From NCBI GenBank assembly GCA_036502345.1, contig DASXYT010000242.1, forward strand, positions 1-64,000: 64,000 bases of DNA. The letters are read 5' to 3'. The stretch comes from DATEPR01 sp036502345 (GTDB lineage Bacteria; Actinomycetota; Actinomycetes; Mycobacteriales; Pseudonocardiaceae). Below are positions 52,550 to 60,700 of the stretch, piece after piece. Each line of letters begins with the position of its first letter. Position 1 is the stretch's first letter. The translations under genes and the position numbers were made by a program. The notes under the pieces are model-generated. The model saw only the letters and a program-made list of their open reading frames with translations. It did no database searches and was not told the origin of the DNA.

Positions 52550-53716
52550 TCAGCAGGCGGCGGTGATGCGACGCTCGACCTCGCGCAGCGTCCCGGCCTG
52601 CCGGTTGAAGGCGATCCGCACGTAGTCCCTGCCGTCGGCGGGGTCGGCGAAGAACGGCGCGCCGGGGGCGAGCAGCACGCCTGCCTCGGCCAGCAGGCGG
52701 TGTGCGAACGCGGTGCCGTCCTCACGGCCACCGGTCAGCGAACTGATGTCGGCGAACAGGAAGCAGCCGCCCTCGACGGGGGTGAACTTCATGCCCATGC
52801 CGGAGAAGATGTCCTGCGCCATGTCGCGGCGCGCGCCCATCTCCCGACATGCCTCGTCCAGGTCGACCGACAGGGCCGCGTTGGCGGCGGCGGCCTGGAG
52901 CGGCGCCGCGGTGCCGTTGGTGGTCAGCTCGTGCACCCGGCGCAGCGTCCGCGTGCGCTGCGCGTCGCTGCGCAGGAAGCCGATGCGCCAGCCGCTGACC
53001 GCGTGGCTCTTGGACAGCGAGCCGATGACGATGGTCCGGTCGGCGAGCGAGGGGATCTCGGTGACCGAGACGTGCTGCCTGCCGTCGAAGACGAAGGTGC
53101 GGTACACCTCGTCGCTGACCATCGTGGCGTCCCAGTGCTCGCACAGCTCGCCGATCTCGGTGAGCTCGGCGCGACTGAGCACCCTGCCGGTCGGGTTGGC
53201 CGGGGTGTTCAGCACGACGGCCCTGGTCCGGGAGCTGAACGCCGCGGCCAGTTCGGCCGGGTCGTAGCGCCAGTCCGGCCCGTGCAGCCGCACGAACTTC
53301 AGCCGGGCGCCGACCAGCGCGGCAGCGGCGGCAAGCTGCTCGTAGCCGGGCGAGAACAGTACGACCTCGTCACCAGGGTCCAGAATGGACACCAGCGCGA
53401 CGTAGAGCGCCTCGGTCCCGCCTGCGGTGACGGTGATCTCCCGGTCCGGGTCGGCGCCGTCGCCGAGCAGGTCGGTGATCCGATGCCGCAGTTCGATCTC
53501 GCCCGCCGGGAGCTCGTACTGGTTGCGCCCGGCCCGCATGGCCCGCGTCGCCTCGTCGATGAGGTTCGTGGACGTCGCGGGGAAGCCGGGCGTGCCGACC
53601 GCCAGGTCGATGGCGTTGCGGGCCTGGGCCAGGGCCATCAGTTCGGTCAGGCTGTTGCCGGACAGCGCCGCCGCGCGCGTGGCGACACGCGCTCGGCCGA
53701 TCGTGGGTTGCTGCAT
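52550..53716 (-). CDS. PLP-dependent class I aminotransferase
   Basis: 388 residues of the AspC fold-type I group: GTPGFP near the N-terminus, TAGGTEALYVALVS, LNTPANPTGRVLS, DEVYRTFVF, the PLP lysine in IGSLSKSHAVSGWRIGFL and the carboxylate-binding arginine in YVRIAFNR. It converts an alpha-keto acid to an alpha-amino acid. Start ATG at 53714-53716, preceded by GGAGGAAA. Between the P450 and the aaRS-like gene, it fits the last step in making a non-proteinogenic amino acid for the NRPS from the keto acid produced by the FMN oxidase. Confidence 0.9.
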   Translation of the reverse strand: MQQPTIGRARVATRAAALSGNSLTELMALAQARNAIDLAVGTPGFPATSTNLIDEATRAMRAGRNQYELPAGEIELRHRITDLLGDGADPDREITVTAGGTEALYVALVSILDPGDEVVLFSPGYEQLAAAAALVGARLKFVRLHGPDWRYDPAELAAAFSSRTRAVVLNTPANPTGRVLSRAELTEIGELCEHWDATMVSDEVYRTFVFDGRQHVSVTEIPSLADRTIVIGSLSKSHAVSGWRIGFLRSDAQRTRTLRRVHELTTNGTAAPLQAAAANAALSVDLDEACREMGARRDMAQDIFSGMGMKFTPVEGGCFLFADISSLTGGREDGTAFAHRLLAEAGVLLAPGAPFFADPADGRDYVRIAFNRQAGTLREVERRITAAC

Positions 53717-53762
53717 GTCGTTTCCTCCGTGAAACGTGGTGTGCGGTGGGCTGTCGGCGCGG

Positions 53763-54935
53763 TCAGATCTCCGGCCAGTCGGCCGGATCGATGCCGTGGC
53801 GGCACAGGAAGGCGTAGGCGATCCGCTCCAGCCCGATGCCGATGCAGCCGGAGTACGCGGGCGAACCGTCCGGCGTCCTGATGTCGAACGCCTCACCGAA
53901 CTTCGTGCCGTGCAGGTTGAACGATCCGACGGCGATGTCCCTGCCGTCGACCACCGGCATGCGCAGCTCGACCTTCATCTTCAGTGCCTGCTGCACCATG
54001 ACCCGCTTGGCGGTGGCGCCGTTGCCGAAGAACGGGTCGTTGGCCACTTCGAGCTGGCCGGCCAGCCGCAGGTCGTCGACCATTCGGCAGACCGAGCGCA
54101 CCAGGTTGCCGCGCTGCGCGGCCACCCACTCCCGGCTGCCGAGGAAGATGACCTCGCGCATGGTGAAGTCCCACAACCGTTCCAGCGTGTGATGGTAGTG
54201 CGACTCGAAGCGGAAGATCTTGCCGCAGGCGGTCAGCACCCGGCCGTCGGCGGGCAGTTCGGTGCCGGCCAGCATGTGGTACGCGTGGTAGCAGACGGTC
54301 GGCGAGAGGCAGTAGCCGGTGTGCTCGGTGTGGCCGTCCATGAACGCGGCCTTGCTGCCAGCCGCGGCGAAATCGGCGGCGAAGCCCTGGTAGGCGTCGG
54401 CGTCGGAGTGGAAGCGGCCCGCGGTCATCAGCAGCTGCGGGAACGAGTCGAAGTAGCCTGCCCGGTGCAGCACGCTGGTCGGAATGAGGGCGGGATAACA
54501 ATTCTCCACCGCGCCGAACTCGGCGACGGCCAGCGTCCGCACCCGGCTCTCCAGTTTCCCCAGCAGTTGGGCGAGCAGGCCACCGGCGGCGAAGGCACCG
54601 TCGCCCATGCGGGTCACGATCCCGGCCCGCTCCAGTTCGGCGAACTCGATGCGGGCGGCACGCGGCATCGCCATCGACTGCCACAGCACCGGGGCCTGCT
54701 CGGCGCCCGCCTGCGGCAGCACGTCCCGCGCCACCACGATGTTCAGCTTGCGGCGCAGCTCGGCCGGGTCGGTGTCGGCGGCCGTGGAGATCTCGACCTC
54801 CCGTACCGCTCCGTCCTTTCCGTAGACAAGGCTGAACTCACGGATCTCGGCGGACGCGTAGTAGACGCGCTTGGCCAGTTCCTGGGCCATGTTTCCCGGC
54901 ACCTGGGGGGAGATGGCGATCGAGTACTCAGGCAT
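53763..54935 (-). CDS. Seryl-tRNA-synthetase-like amino acid:[carrier protein] ligase
   Basis: 390 residues of a class II aaRS-like catalytic core without a tRNA-binding arm. Motif 2 is KIFRFES..HHTLERLWDFTMREV; motif 3 is CIGIGLERIAYAF. Cys in LTACGKIF, Glu in the FRFE stretch region and Cys in SGCIGIG fit the Cys/Glu/Cys zinc site of atypical SerRS and of amino acid:carrier-protein ligases. Those enzymes adenylate an amino acid and attach it to a carrier protein's phosphopantetheine. Here it probably loads a PCP of the nearby NRPS, the N-terminal PCP at 57347-60700 being the obvious target because it has no upstream A domain. The start overlaps the thioesterase stop by eight bases. Confidence 0.78.
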   Translation of the reverse strand: MPEYSIAISPQVPGNMAQELAKRVYYASAEIREFSLVYGKDGAVREVEISTAADTDPAELRRKLNIVVARDVLPQAGAEQAPVLWQSMAMPRAARIEFAELERAGIVTRMGDGAFAAGGLLAQLLGKLESRVRTLAVAEFGAVENCYPALIPTSVLHRAGYFDSFPQLLMTAGRFHSDADAYQGFAADFAAAGSKAAFMDGHTEHTGYCLSPTVCYHAYHMLAGTELPADGRVLTACGKIFRFESHYHHTLERLWDFTMREVIFLGSREWVAAQRGNLVRSVCRMVDDLRLAGQLEVANDPFFGNGATAKRVMVQQALKMKVELRMPVVDGRDIAVGSFNLHGTKFGEAFDIRTPDGSPAYSGCIGIGLERIAYAFLCRHGIDPADWPEI

Positions 54936-55752
54936 CGACGTGACTCCGGTCGTAGCTGCGCGGGTGAGCGAAGCGGTTGGTGCGCGCGCTCAGCGCGCCG
55001 TACATCAGGTTCAGCAGCCTGGTCTGCGCCGTGCGGGGGAAGAAGTGACCGCCGGGCAACACGTGGTACTCGAACCGGCCGGTGGTCTCCTCGGCCCACG
55101 GCGCGATCCTGCTGAGCGGCACGTCGATGTCGTCGCGTCCGGTGAACGCCACCATCGGACAGTCCAGCAGCGGTTCGGGCCGGTACTCGTAGGTCTCGAA
55201 CACCGCGAAGTCCGCCCGGATCGTCGGCAGGAAGACCGACAGCAGCTCTGGCTCCTCCAGGATCTCCACCGGCAGGCCGCCCAGGTTCTTGAGCTGGGCG
55301 GTCACGTCGGCGACGGACGCGTCGTGCAGCTTCGGGTGGTCGTGGGTCAACTGGGGCGCCGGGCCGCCGGAGACGAACAGCACTACCGGCTCGCCAGCTC
55401 CCCGGCGGCGCAGTTCCCTTGCCAGTTCGAACGCGACGAGCGAGCCCATACTGTGGCCGTAGAGGGCGTAGGGCACGTCGAGCTCGTCGGTGATCGCGTC
55501 GGCGAGCGAGTCGACGAGCGGTCCGATGCGGGAGAAGGCACGCTCGTGCATGCGGGTCTGGCGGCCGGGCAGTTCGACGGCGCAGATCTCCACGTCCTCG
55601 CCGAAGTAGCCGCGCCACGGTTCGTAGACCGAGGCCGCTCCGCCGACGTAGGGCAGGCAGAACATCCGGACGGCCGGTGCGTACTGACGCCGGGGGCCGG
55701 CGATCCAGCCGTTGGCGCGCTTGGTCGGTGTGCGGGATGCGGTGGGGTTCAC
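54928..55752 (-). CDS. Type II thioesterase
   Basis: 274 residues, alpha/beta hydrolase: FCLPYVGGAASVYEPW, active serine in LYGHSMGSLVAFELAREL, aspartate in TGRDDIDVP, histidine in LPGGHFFP. The GTG at 55750-55752 (VNPTASRT) has AAGGAG upstream. It should be an editing enzyme that removes wrong or stalled acyl groups from PKS/NRPS carrier domains. This is a second thioesterase besides the one fused to the FMN oxidase and the NRPS terminal TE, so the three probably have separate jobs. Confidence 0.9.
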   Translation of the reverse strand: MNPTASRTPTKRANGWIAGPRRQYAPAVRMFCLPYVGGAASVYEPWRGYFGEDVEICAVELPGRQTRMHERAFSRIGPLVDSLADAITDELDVPYALYGHSMGSLVAFELARELRRRGAGEPVVLFVSGGPAPQLTHDHPKLHDASVADVTAQLKNLGGLPVEILEEPELLSVFLPTIRADFAVFETYEYRPEPLLDCPMVAFTGRDDIDVPLSRIAPWAEETTGRFEYHVLPGGHFFPRTAQTRLLNLMYGALSARTNRFAHPRSYDRSHVDA

Positions 55753-55769
55753 GAGCGGTTTCTCCTTGT

Positions 55770-57023
55770 CTACCGGCTGATCTCGGGTGCCGGGACGGTG
55801 CTGTTGACGTCGTCCTCGATCTCTTCGGTGTCGGCCACCGACTTCACGACGTCGGGCTGGGGAACGCGCCCCACGAGCACCGAGGCCGCGCACAGCACCG
55901 CGGTAGCGGCCATGATCAGGTACATGGCCTGGAAGCCGATCACGGTGATGAGTGCGGCGCCCAGGGCGATGGACACCGACTGGGCGGTGCCGGTCACGCT
56001 GCCGACCGCCGCGTTGGCGCGGCCCTGCATGCGGGACGGGGTGTACAGGTGGAACGCGGTGCCCAGGGCGAGCAGCACGAACGGCAGGCCGACCCCGAAG
56101 CAGATGACACCGACCAGGAACAGCGGCACCACCCCGACCAGGCACAGCAGCAGGCCGACGGCGATCAGTGTGTAGCCGACCGCGGTGGCCTTGGTCTCGC
56201 CCAACCGTTTCACCGCGATGCCCGCGATCAGTCCACCGAGGACGGAGCCACCGCCCTGGAAGGACGTGATCACGCCGAGGAACGCGGCCCGCTCACCCAT
56301 GCCCTGGTTGGCCGCGAAGATGGCGGTCTCCAGCAGGCCGACGACCGCCATGAAGGCCAGCGTCGTGAGCGAGAGGCGGAGCAGCAGCGGCGATGTGCGG
56401 ACGAAGCGGAATCCGGCGGCGATGGACGTACGGAACGGTTCCCCGGCCGGCTCCGGCTCGGACTCCTCGACGTGCACGGAGGCCATCAGGGCCGCGGCCA
56501 CCAGGAAGGTCACCGTGCCCAGCCAGGCCAGCGCGGCCCCGCCGAAGGCGACGTACACGCCTGCGCCGACCGCCGGTGAGACGATGCGCACGCCCTGGCC
56601 GACGGCCAGGATCAGGGAGCGTGCCGGCGCGGCGTCCTCGGAGGGCAGCACGTCCTTCAACAGCGCAGGCGGTGCCGGGCACGCCGACATCAGCCCGTAG
56701 CCGAAGGTGACCACGTAGACGATCCACACCTGGCCCGCGCTGTGCACGGTGAGCAGCGCGAGGAACAGGGCTGCCATGCCCAGGTCCATGCCGATCATCA
56801 GGCGCTTCCTGCTGACCCGGTCGACCAGGTGGCCCAGCAGCGGCCCGAACAGCCCGGGCACCGAGATGGCGAAGAACACGATGCCGGCCGCCGAGTTCGA
56901 ACCGGTCAGGTCCTTGACCCAGATCGCGAGCGAGAGGTAGACGGCGGTCTCACCGAAGTTCAGCACCGCGCCGCTGACGAACAGCCTGCGGAATCGCTGG
57001 TTGGTACGCAATAGCGTCCACAT
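55770..57023 (-). CDS. MFS transporter, probable product exporter
   Basis: 417 residues with about 12 membrane helices; N-terminal LFVSGAVLNFGETAVYLSLAIWV and the loop GHLVDRVSRKRLMIGMD are typical of the enterobactin exporter EntS-like branch of the major facilitator superfamily. The C-terminal tail is acidic (VADTEEIEDD). In the middle of the biosynthetic operon it most likely exports the product and gives self-protection. 48 bases separate it from MbtH, 17 from the thioesterase gene. Confidence 0.9.
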   Translation of the reverse strand: MWTLLRTNQRFRRLFVSGAVLNFGETAVYLSLAIWVKDLTGSNSAAGIVFFAISVPGLFGPLLGHLVDRVSRKRLMIGMDLGMAALFLALLTVHSAGQVWIVYVVTFGYGLMSACPAPPALLKDVLPSEDAAPARSLILAVGQGVRIVSPAVGAGVYVAFGGAALAWLGTVTFLVAAALMASVHVEESEPEPAGEPFRTSIAAGFRFVRTSPLLLRLSLTTLAFMAVVGLLETAIFAANQGMGERAAFLGVITSFQGGGSVLGGLIAGIAVKRLGETKATAVGYTLIAVGLLLCLVGVVPLFLVGVICFGVGLPFVLLALGTAFHLYTPSRMQGRANAAVGSVTGTAQSVSIALGAALITVIGFQAMYLIMAATAVLCAASVLVGRVPQPDVVKSVADTEEIEDDVNSTVPAPEISR

Positions 57024-57071
57024 GAGATTTCCCTTCGCGCCACGGGCGTGCGGCGGACTGCTGGATGGTGG

Positions 57072-57287
57072 TCAGTGCTCGCCCATGGCCATGCGCAGGC
57101 TGCGGGGCCGCATGTCCCGCCAGGTACGGCCGATGTACGCCAGGCACGTCGCGCGGGTGCCGGCGACGCCGATGGCACGCCACCCCGCCGGGACGGTGCG
57201 TCCCATGGCCCAGACGGAGTACTGCTCCTCGTCGTTGACGACCACGTCGTACTGGTCGGACTCGGCGTTGATCGACAGCTCGTTCAT
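57072..57287 (-). CDS. MbtH-like protein
   Basis: 71 residues with the full MbtH signature: VVNDEEQYSVWAMGRTVPAGW then CLAYIGRTWRDMRPRSLR. MbtH proteins bind NRPS adenylation domains and are needed for their folding or activity. It lies 59 bases after the NRPS gene at 57347, whose A domain is its likely partner. The usual SLWP is SVWA here, a small deviation. ATG at 57285-57287; the longer open frame upstream is not used. Confidence 0.95.
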   Translation of the reverse strand: MNELSINAESDQYDVVVNDEEQYSVWAMGRTVPAGWRAIGVAGTRATCLAYIGRTWRDMRPRSLRMAMGEH

Positions 57288-57346
57288 GGCCGTTTTCCCT
57301 TTCGATTGTTCGAATGTGACGATCTGTGGTGCCGGCACCGCCAAGA

Positions 57347-60300
57347 TCAGCCGGTGGTGTGGCTGAGTGCGTCCTCGTGCTCCCGCACTATCGCGGTGAC
57401 GAGCCCACGCAGGGTCGGCTCGGCCATGAAGTCGGCCAGGTCCACCGCGACGCCGAACGTCTCGTCCACGCGGGCGAGCAACTTCAGTGCCTTGATGGAG
57501 TGGCCGCCGAGGGCGACGAAGTTGTCGTCCGGCCGGGCCACCGCCATGCCGAGCGATTCGCACCAGAGCCCGGTGACGGCCTCGGCCATGGGGTCGGCAG
57601 GCTCGTCGGGGAGTGTGTCGGCGGCATTGTCGACAGCGCTGTCGCTTCGCCGGGGGAGTTCCTGCGGCAGTCCGGCGAGCAGTTCGGCGCGGTCCACCTT
57701 CCCGTTCGCGTTGAGCGGGAACCGATCGGTGCGGATGATGGCGGGAATCATGTAGTGCGGCAGCCGCTCGCGCAGGTCCTCGGCGAGCCTGGCACTGTCG
57801 GCCAGGTCCTCGCCGCCCGTGACGCAGGCCAGCAGTTCGACACTGTCCGGCGTGGCGCGGGAGAAGACCACCGCGTCGGTGACACCCGGCAGCAGCCGCA
57901 GCGCGTGCTCGATCTCGCCGAGTTCCACCCGGAAGCCGCGGACCTTCACCTGGTCGTCGGTGCGGCCGACGAACAGGAAGGACCCGTCGAGCAGCGGTCG
58001 GACCCGGTCCCCCGTGCGGTACAGGCGGCCACCGGCCACCTGGCCGAACGGGTCGGGGACGAAGGAGGCCGCGGTCAGCTCGGGGTTGCCGTGGTAGCCC
58101 AGCGCCAGCCCCGCTCCGCCGACGTACAGTTCGCCCTCGGCACCGGGCCGCACCGGCTCGCCGTCCGGCCCGAGCGCGTAGGCGGTCGATCCGGACACCG
58201 GCCTGCCGATCGGCAGCGGGCCGGGATCGAGAGCCGAGCGGGTCACCCGCTGCAACGTGCTCACGGTGGTGTTCTCCGTGGGGCCGTAGACGTTCACGAC
58301 CCGGGCGGGCGGCTGGTGGGCCAGCAGTCGGGCCAGACGCTGCTCATCGGCCTTCTCCCCGCCGAAGATCGCCAGCCGCACCCCGCGCAGCGCTTCGGGG
58401 GCGAAGTCGATCACCGTGTGGAGCAGCGCCGTGGGCAGGCCGAGCACGCTGATCCGCTGCTGGTCGAGGAACGCACGCAGCCGGGCCGGCGACAGGACGT
58501 CGGACTTGTCGCCGATCACCAGGACGGCGCCTGCGCCGAGCGAACCCCAGATCTCCAGGATGGCCGCGTCGAACGCCGGGTTGCACAGGTGCGACACGCG
58601 GTCGTCGGAGCGGTAGGCGATGCCGTCGGCGTCGGGCACGAGCCTGCTGATCCCCCGGTGCGGCACGACGACGGTCTTGGGCCGCCCGGTGGAGCCGGAG
58701 GTGGACATCAGGTAGGCGGCGTCCTCGCCGATGACCCGCACGGGCACCTCGGGGTCGACCGGGACGCGCCCGCCGTCGAGCAGGTCCGACAGCGTGAGCA
58801 CGTTCAGTTCGAACGGCAGCGACGGAGGCGTTCCGGTGACCAGTGCAGCGTCGGCCACCCCACGGACCGCCGCGTGGATGCGCTCGGCAGGCTGGTCGGG
58901 ATCCAGCGGCAGGTAGGCGCAGCCGGCGTAGAAGATGCCGAGATAGGCGCTGATCGCGTCGATCCCGCGTGGCATCGGCACGGCGACCACGTCGCCTCGG
59001 CGCAGGCCTGCCGCGCGCAGGCCCGCCGCGATGGCGCAGGCCCGCTCGTCGAGTTGCCGGTAGCTGAGTTCGACGTCCCGGTGCCGAACGGCCGGGGCGT
59101 CCGGCCGCTGCGCGACCCGTAGCCGGATCAGCTCCGGCAGCGGACGCCAGGCACCGGCGGTGACCGGGGACTCGGCACGGCGGGCCGCGGTGTGCGGGCG
59201 GCCGGGCACCCGCAGGGGTGCGTCCGGTCGGGCGAACGCCGCACGCGCCGCGGCCAGCAGGCCGCCGTGCACGTCCGCCGCCTTCTCCTCGGAGAACAGC
59301 GCGCCGAGGTACTCGAACTCGGTGATCGTGCGGTGCGCCTGGCGGGTCACCGACCAGAGCAGTTCGTACTTGGACGTGCCCGTCGGCAGCAGTTCACGGG
59401 CGGCCTCCTGCGTGTCGAGCCGCAGTACGCGGTCCGAGGCGTCCAGGTAGGTGAGGCCTGCCTGCACCAGCGGCGCGCGGGCCGGATCACCGCCGGGGCC
59501 GAGGTCCTCGACGATCGTCTGGTACGGCACGCCGCGGTGGGCCAGCGCCTCGGCGGTCGCGCGCCGTACCTGGCGGGCCAGGTCCCGCGCGGTGCTCCCG
59601 TCCGGCACCACCAGCCGGAGCGGCACCGGGTCGACGAACATCCCGATCTCGTCGCGCCGCTCCGCCGTCCGCGACGAGACGGCGATGCCGAGCACCATGT
59701 CGCGTTGACCGGTCTGCGCGACGAGGCCTGCCGCGTAGGCGACGATCCAGGCCATGAACGGGGACAGCCGCTCCTGGGTGGCCAGGCCCCGCATGTCGGC
59801 CAGCATGTCCTCGGTGCAGACGAGGGTGTGCACGTCGCCGACGCTGTCCAGCACGGCGGGCCGTGGGAAGTCGTGCGGCAGCGCGATACCGCGGGGGCAG
59901 CCCGCCAGGACACGCCGCCAGTAGGCGCGGGCCTGCTCGTGGTCGACCAGCCGGGTGGCCGCCACGGGCAGCGCCTCGGTCGTCGGCACCTCGGCGCCCG
60001 CATACCGGCGGCCCAGTTCGTCCTCCAGGATGGCGAGCGACGCGCCGTCACACACCAGGTGGTGCACGGTGAGCAGCAGCAGATCGCCCTCGTCGCCCCG
60101 GTCGACGGCCAGCGCACGCAACAGCGGCGGCTGCGCCAGGTCGAACGGCTGGCGGGCGTGCTGGTCGATCAGCTCCCGCACGTCGGCCATGGGCAGCCCG
60201 CGGGCGTCCAGCCAGCGGCACGACACACTCGCCGTCGTCGCCGTGACCGCCCGACCGGGCAGTTCGAAGCCCCGCCGCAGGCCGTCGTGCCGGGCGACGA

Positions 60301-60700
60301 CGGCGTCCAGCGCGCTCCGCAGCCGCGGCACGTCGATACGGCCGGGGAACCGGTAGAGCGCCGCGATGTGGTACTGCGGCGAGCCGGGGTGCAGCCGCTC
60401 GGCGAACCACAGCCGCTCCTCCGCCGGGCTGAGCGGGCGTTCTTCCCGATCCGGCCTCGGATCGGTGAGGAACGCCATGAGCTGGCCGAACTCGGGGTAC
60501 TGGTACAGCACGTCGAGTTCGAGTTCGGTCGCGGTGATCGAGCGCAGGCTGATCGCGGTCTCCACGGCCAGCGCCGAGTCACCGCCTTCGAGGAAGAAGT
60601 CGTCGGCCGCGTCGACGTCGTCGACACCCAGGACTGCGCACCAGAGCCCGGCGACCGCCTCGTGCAGGCCGTCGGCAGCGCTGTCGCGGTACTCACTCAT
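57347..60700 (-). CDS. NRPS: PCP-C-A-PCP
   Basis: 1117 residues. PCP1 (about 10-80) has FFLEGGDSALAV. The C domain (about 88-500) has the active VHHLVCDGAS (HHxxxDG type). The A domain (about 515-1010) has STSGSTGRPK, YGPTENTTVS, YRTGDRV and NANGKVDRAE. PCP2 (about 1040-1117) has FVALGGHSIKAL. Asp235 is kept (FDAAILEIW), so an alpha-amino acid is activated; my by-eye code D-A-L-G-I-G-V-T-V-K matches no common substrate and is tentative. PCP1 has no A domain of its own in the protein, so it must be loaded in trans or by another module. There is no TE. The start overlaps the carbamoyltransferase stop by eight bases. Confidence 0.92.
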   Translation of the reverse strand: MSEYRDSAADGLHEAVAGLWCAVLGVDDVDAADDFFLEGGDSALAVETAISLRSITATELELDVLYQYPEFGQLMAFLTDPRPDREERPLSPAEERLWFAERLHPGSPQYHIAALYRFPGRIDVPRLRSALDAVVARHDGLRRGFELPGRAVTATTASVSCRWLDARGLPMADVRELIDQHARQPFDLAQPPLLRALAVDRGDEGDLLLLTVHHLVCDGASLAILEDELGRRYAGAEVPTTEALPVAATRLVDHEQARAYWRRVLAGCPRGIALPHDFPRPAVLDSVGDVHTLVCTEDMLADMRGLATQERLSPFMAWIVAYAAGLVAQTGQRDMVLGIAVSSRTAERRDEIGMFVDPVPLRLVVPDGSTARDLARQVRRATAEALAHRGVPYQTIVEDLGPGGDPARAPLVQAGLTYLDASDRVLRLDTQEAARELLPTGTSKYELLWSVTRQAHRTITEFEYLGALFSEEKAADVHGGLLAAARAAFARPDAPLRVPGRPHTAARRAESPVTAGAWRPLPELIRLRVAQRPDAPAVRHRDVELSYRQLDERACAIAAGLRAAGLRRGDVVAVPMPRGIDAISAYLGIFYAGCAYLPLDPDQPAERIHAAVRGVADAALVTGTPPSLPFELNVLTLSDLLDGGRVPVDPEVPVRVIGEDAAYLMSTSGSTGRPKTVVVPHRGISRLVPDADGIAYRSDDRVSHLCNPAFDAAILEIWGSLGAGAVLVIGDKSDVLSPARLRAFLDQQRISVLGLPTALLHTVIDFAPEALRGVRLAIFGGEKADEQRLARLLAHQPPARVVNVYGPTENTTVSTLQRVTRSALDPGPLPIGRPVSGSTAYALGPDGEPVRPGAEGELYVGGAGLALGYHGNPELTAASFVPDPFGQVAGGRLYRTGDRVRPLLDGSFLFVGRTDDQVKVRGFRVELGEIEHALRLLPGVTDAVVFSRATPDSVELLACVTGGEDLADSARLAEDLRERLPHYMIPAIIRTDRFPLNANGKVDRAELLAGLPQELPRRSDSAVDNAADTLPDEPADPMAEAVTGLWCESLGMAVARPDDNFVALGGHSIKALKLLARVDETFGVAVDLADFMAEPTLRGLVTAIVREHEDALSHTTG

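Noticed and set aside
53763..54935. A housekeeping seryl-tRNA synthetase
   Set aside because: It lacks the N-terminal tRNA-binding arm and lies inside a biosynthetic operon with overlapping genes; the zinc-site pattern fits carrier-protein ligases better.
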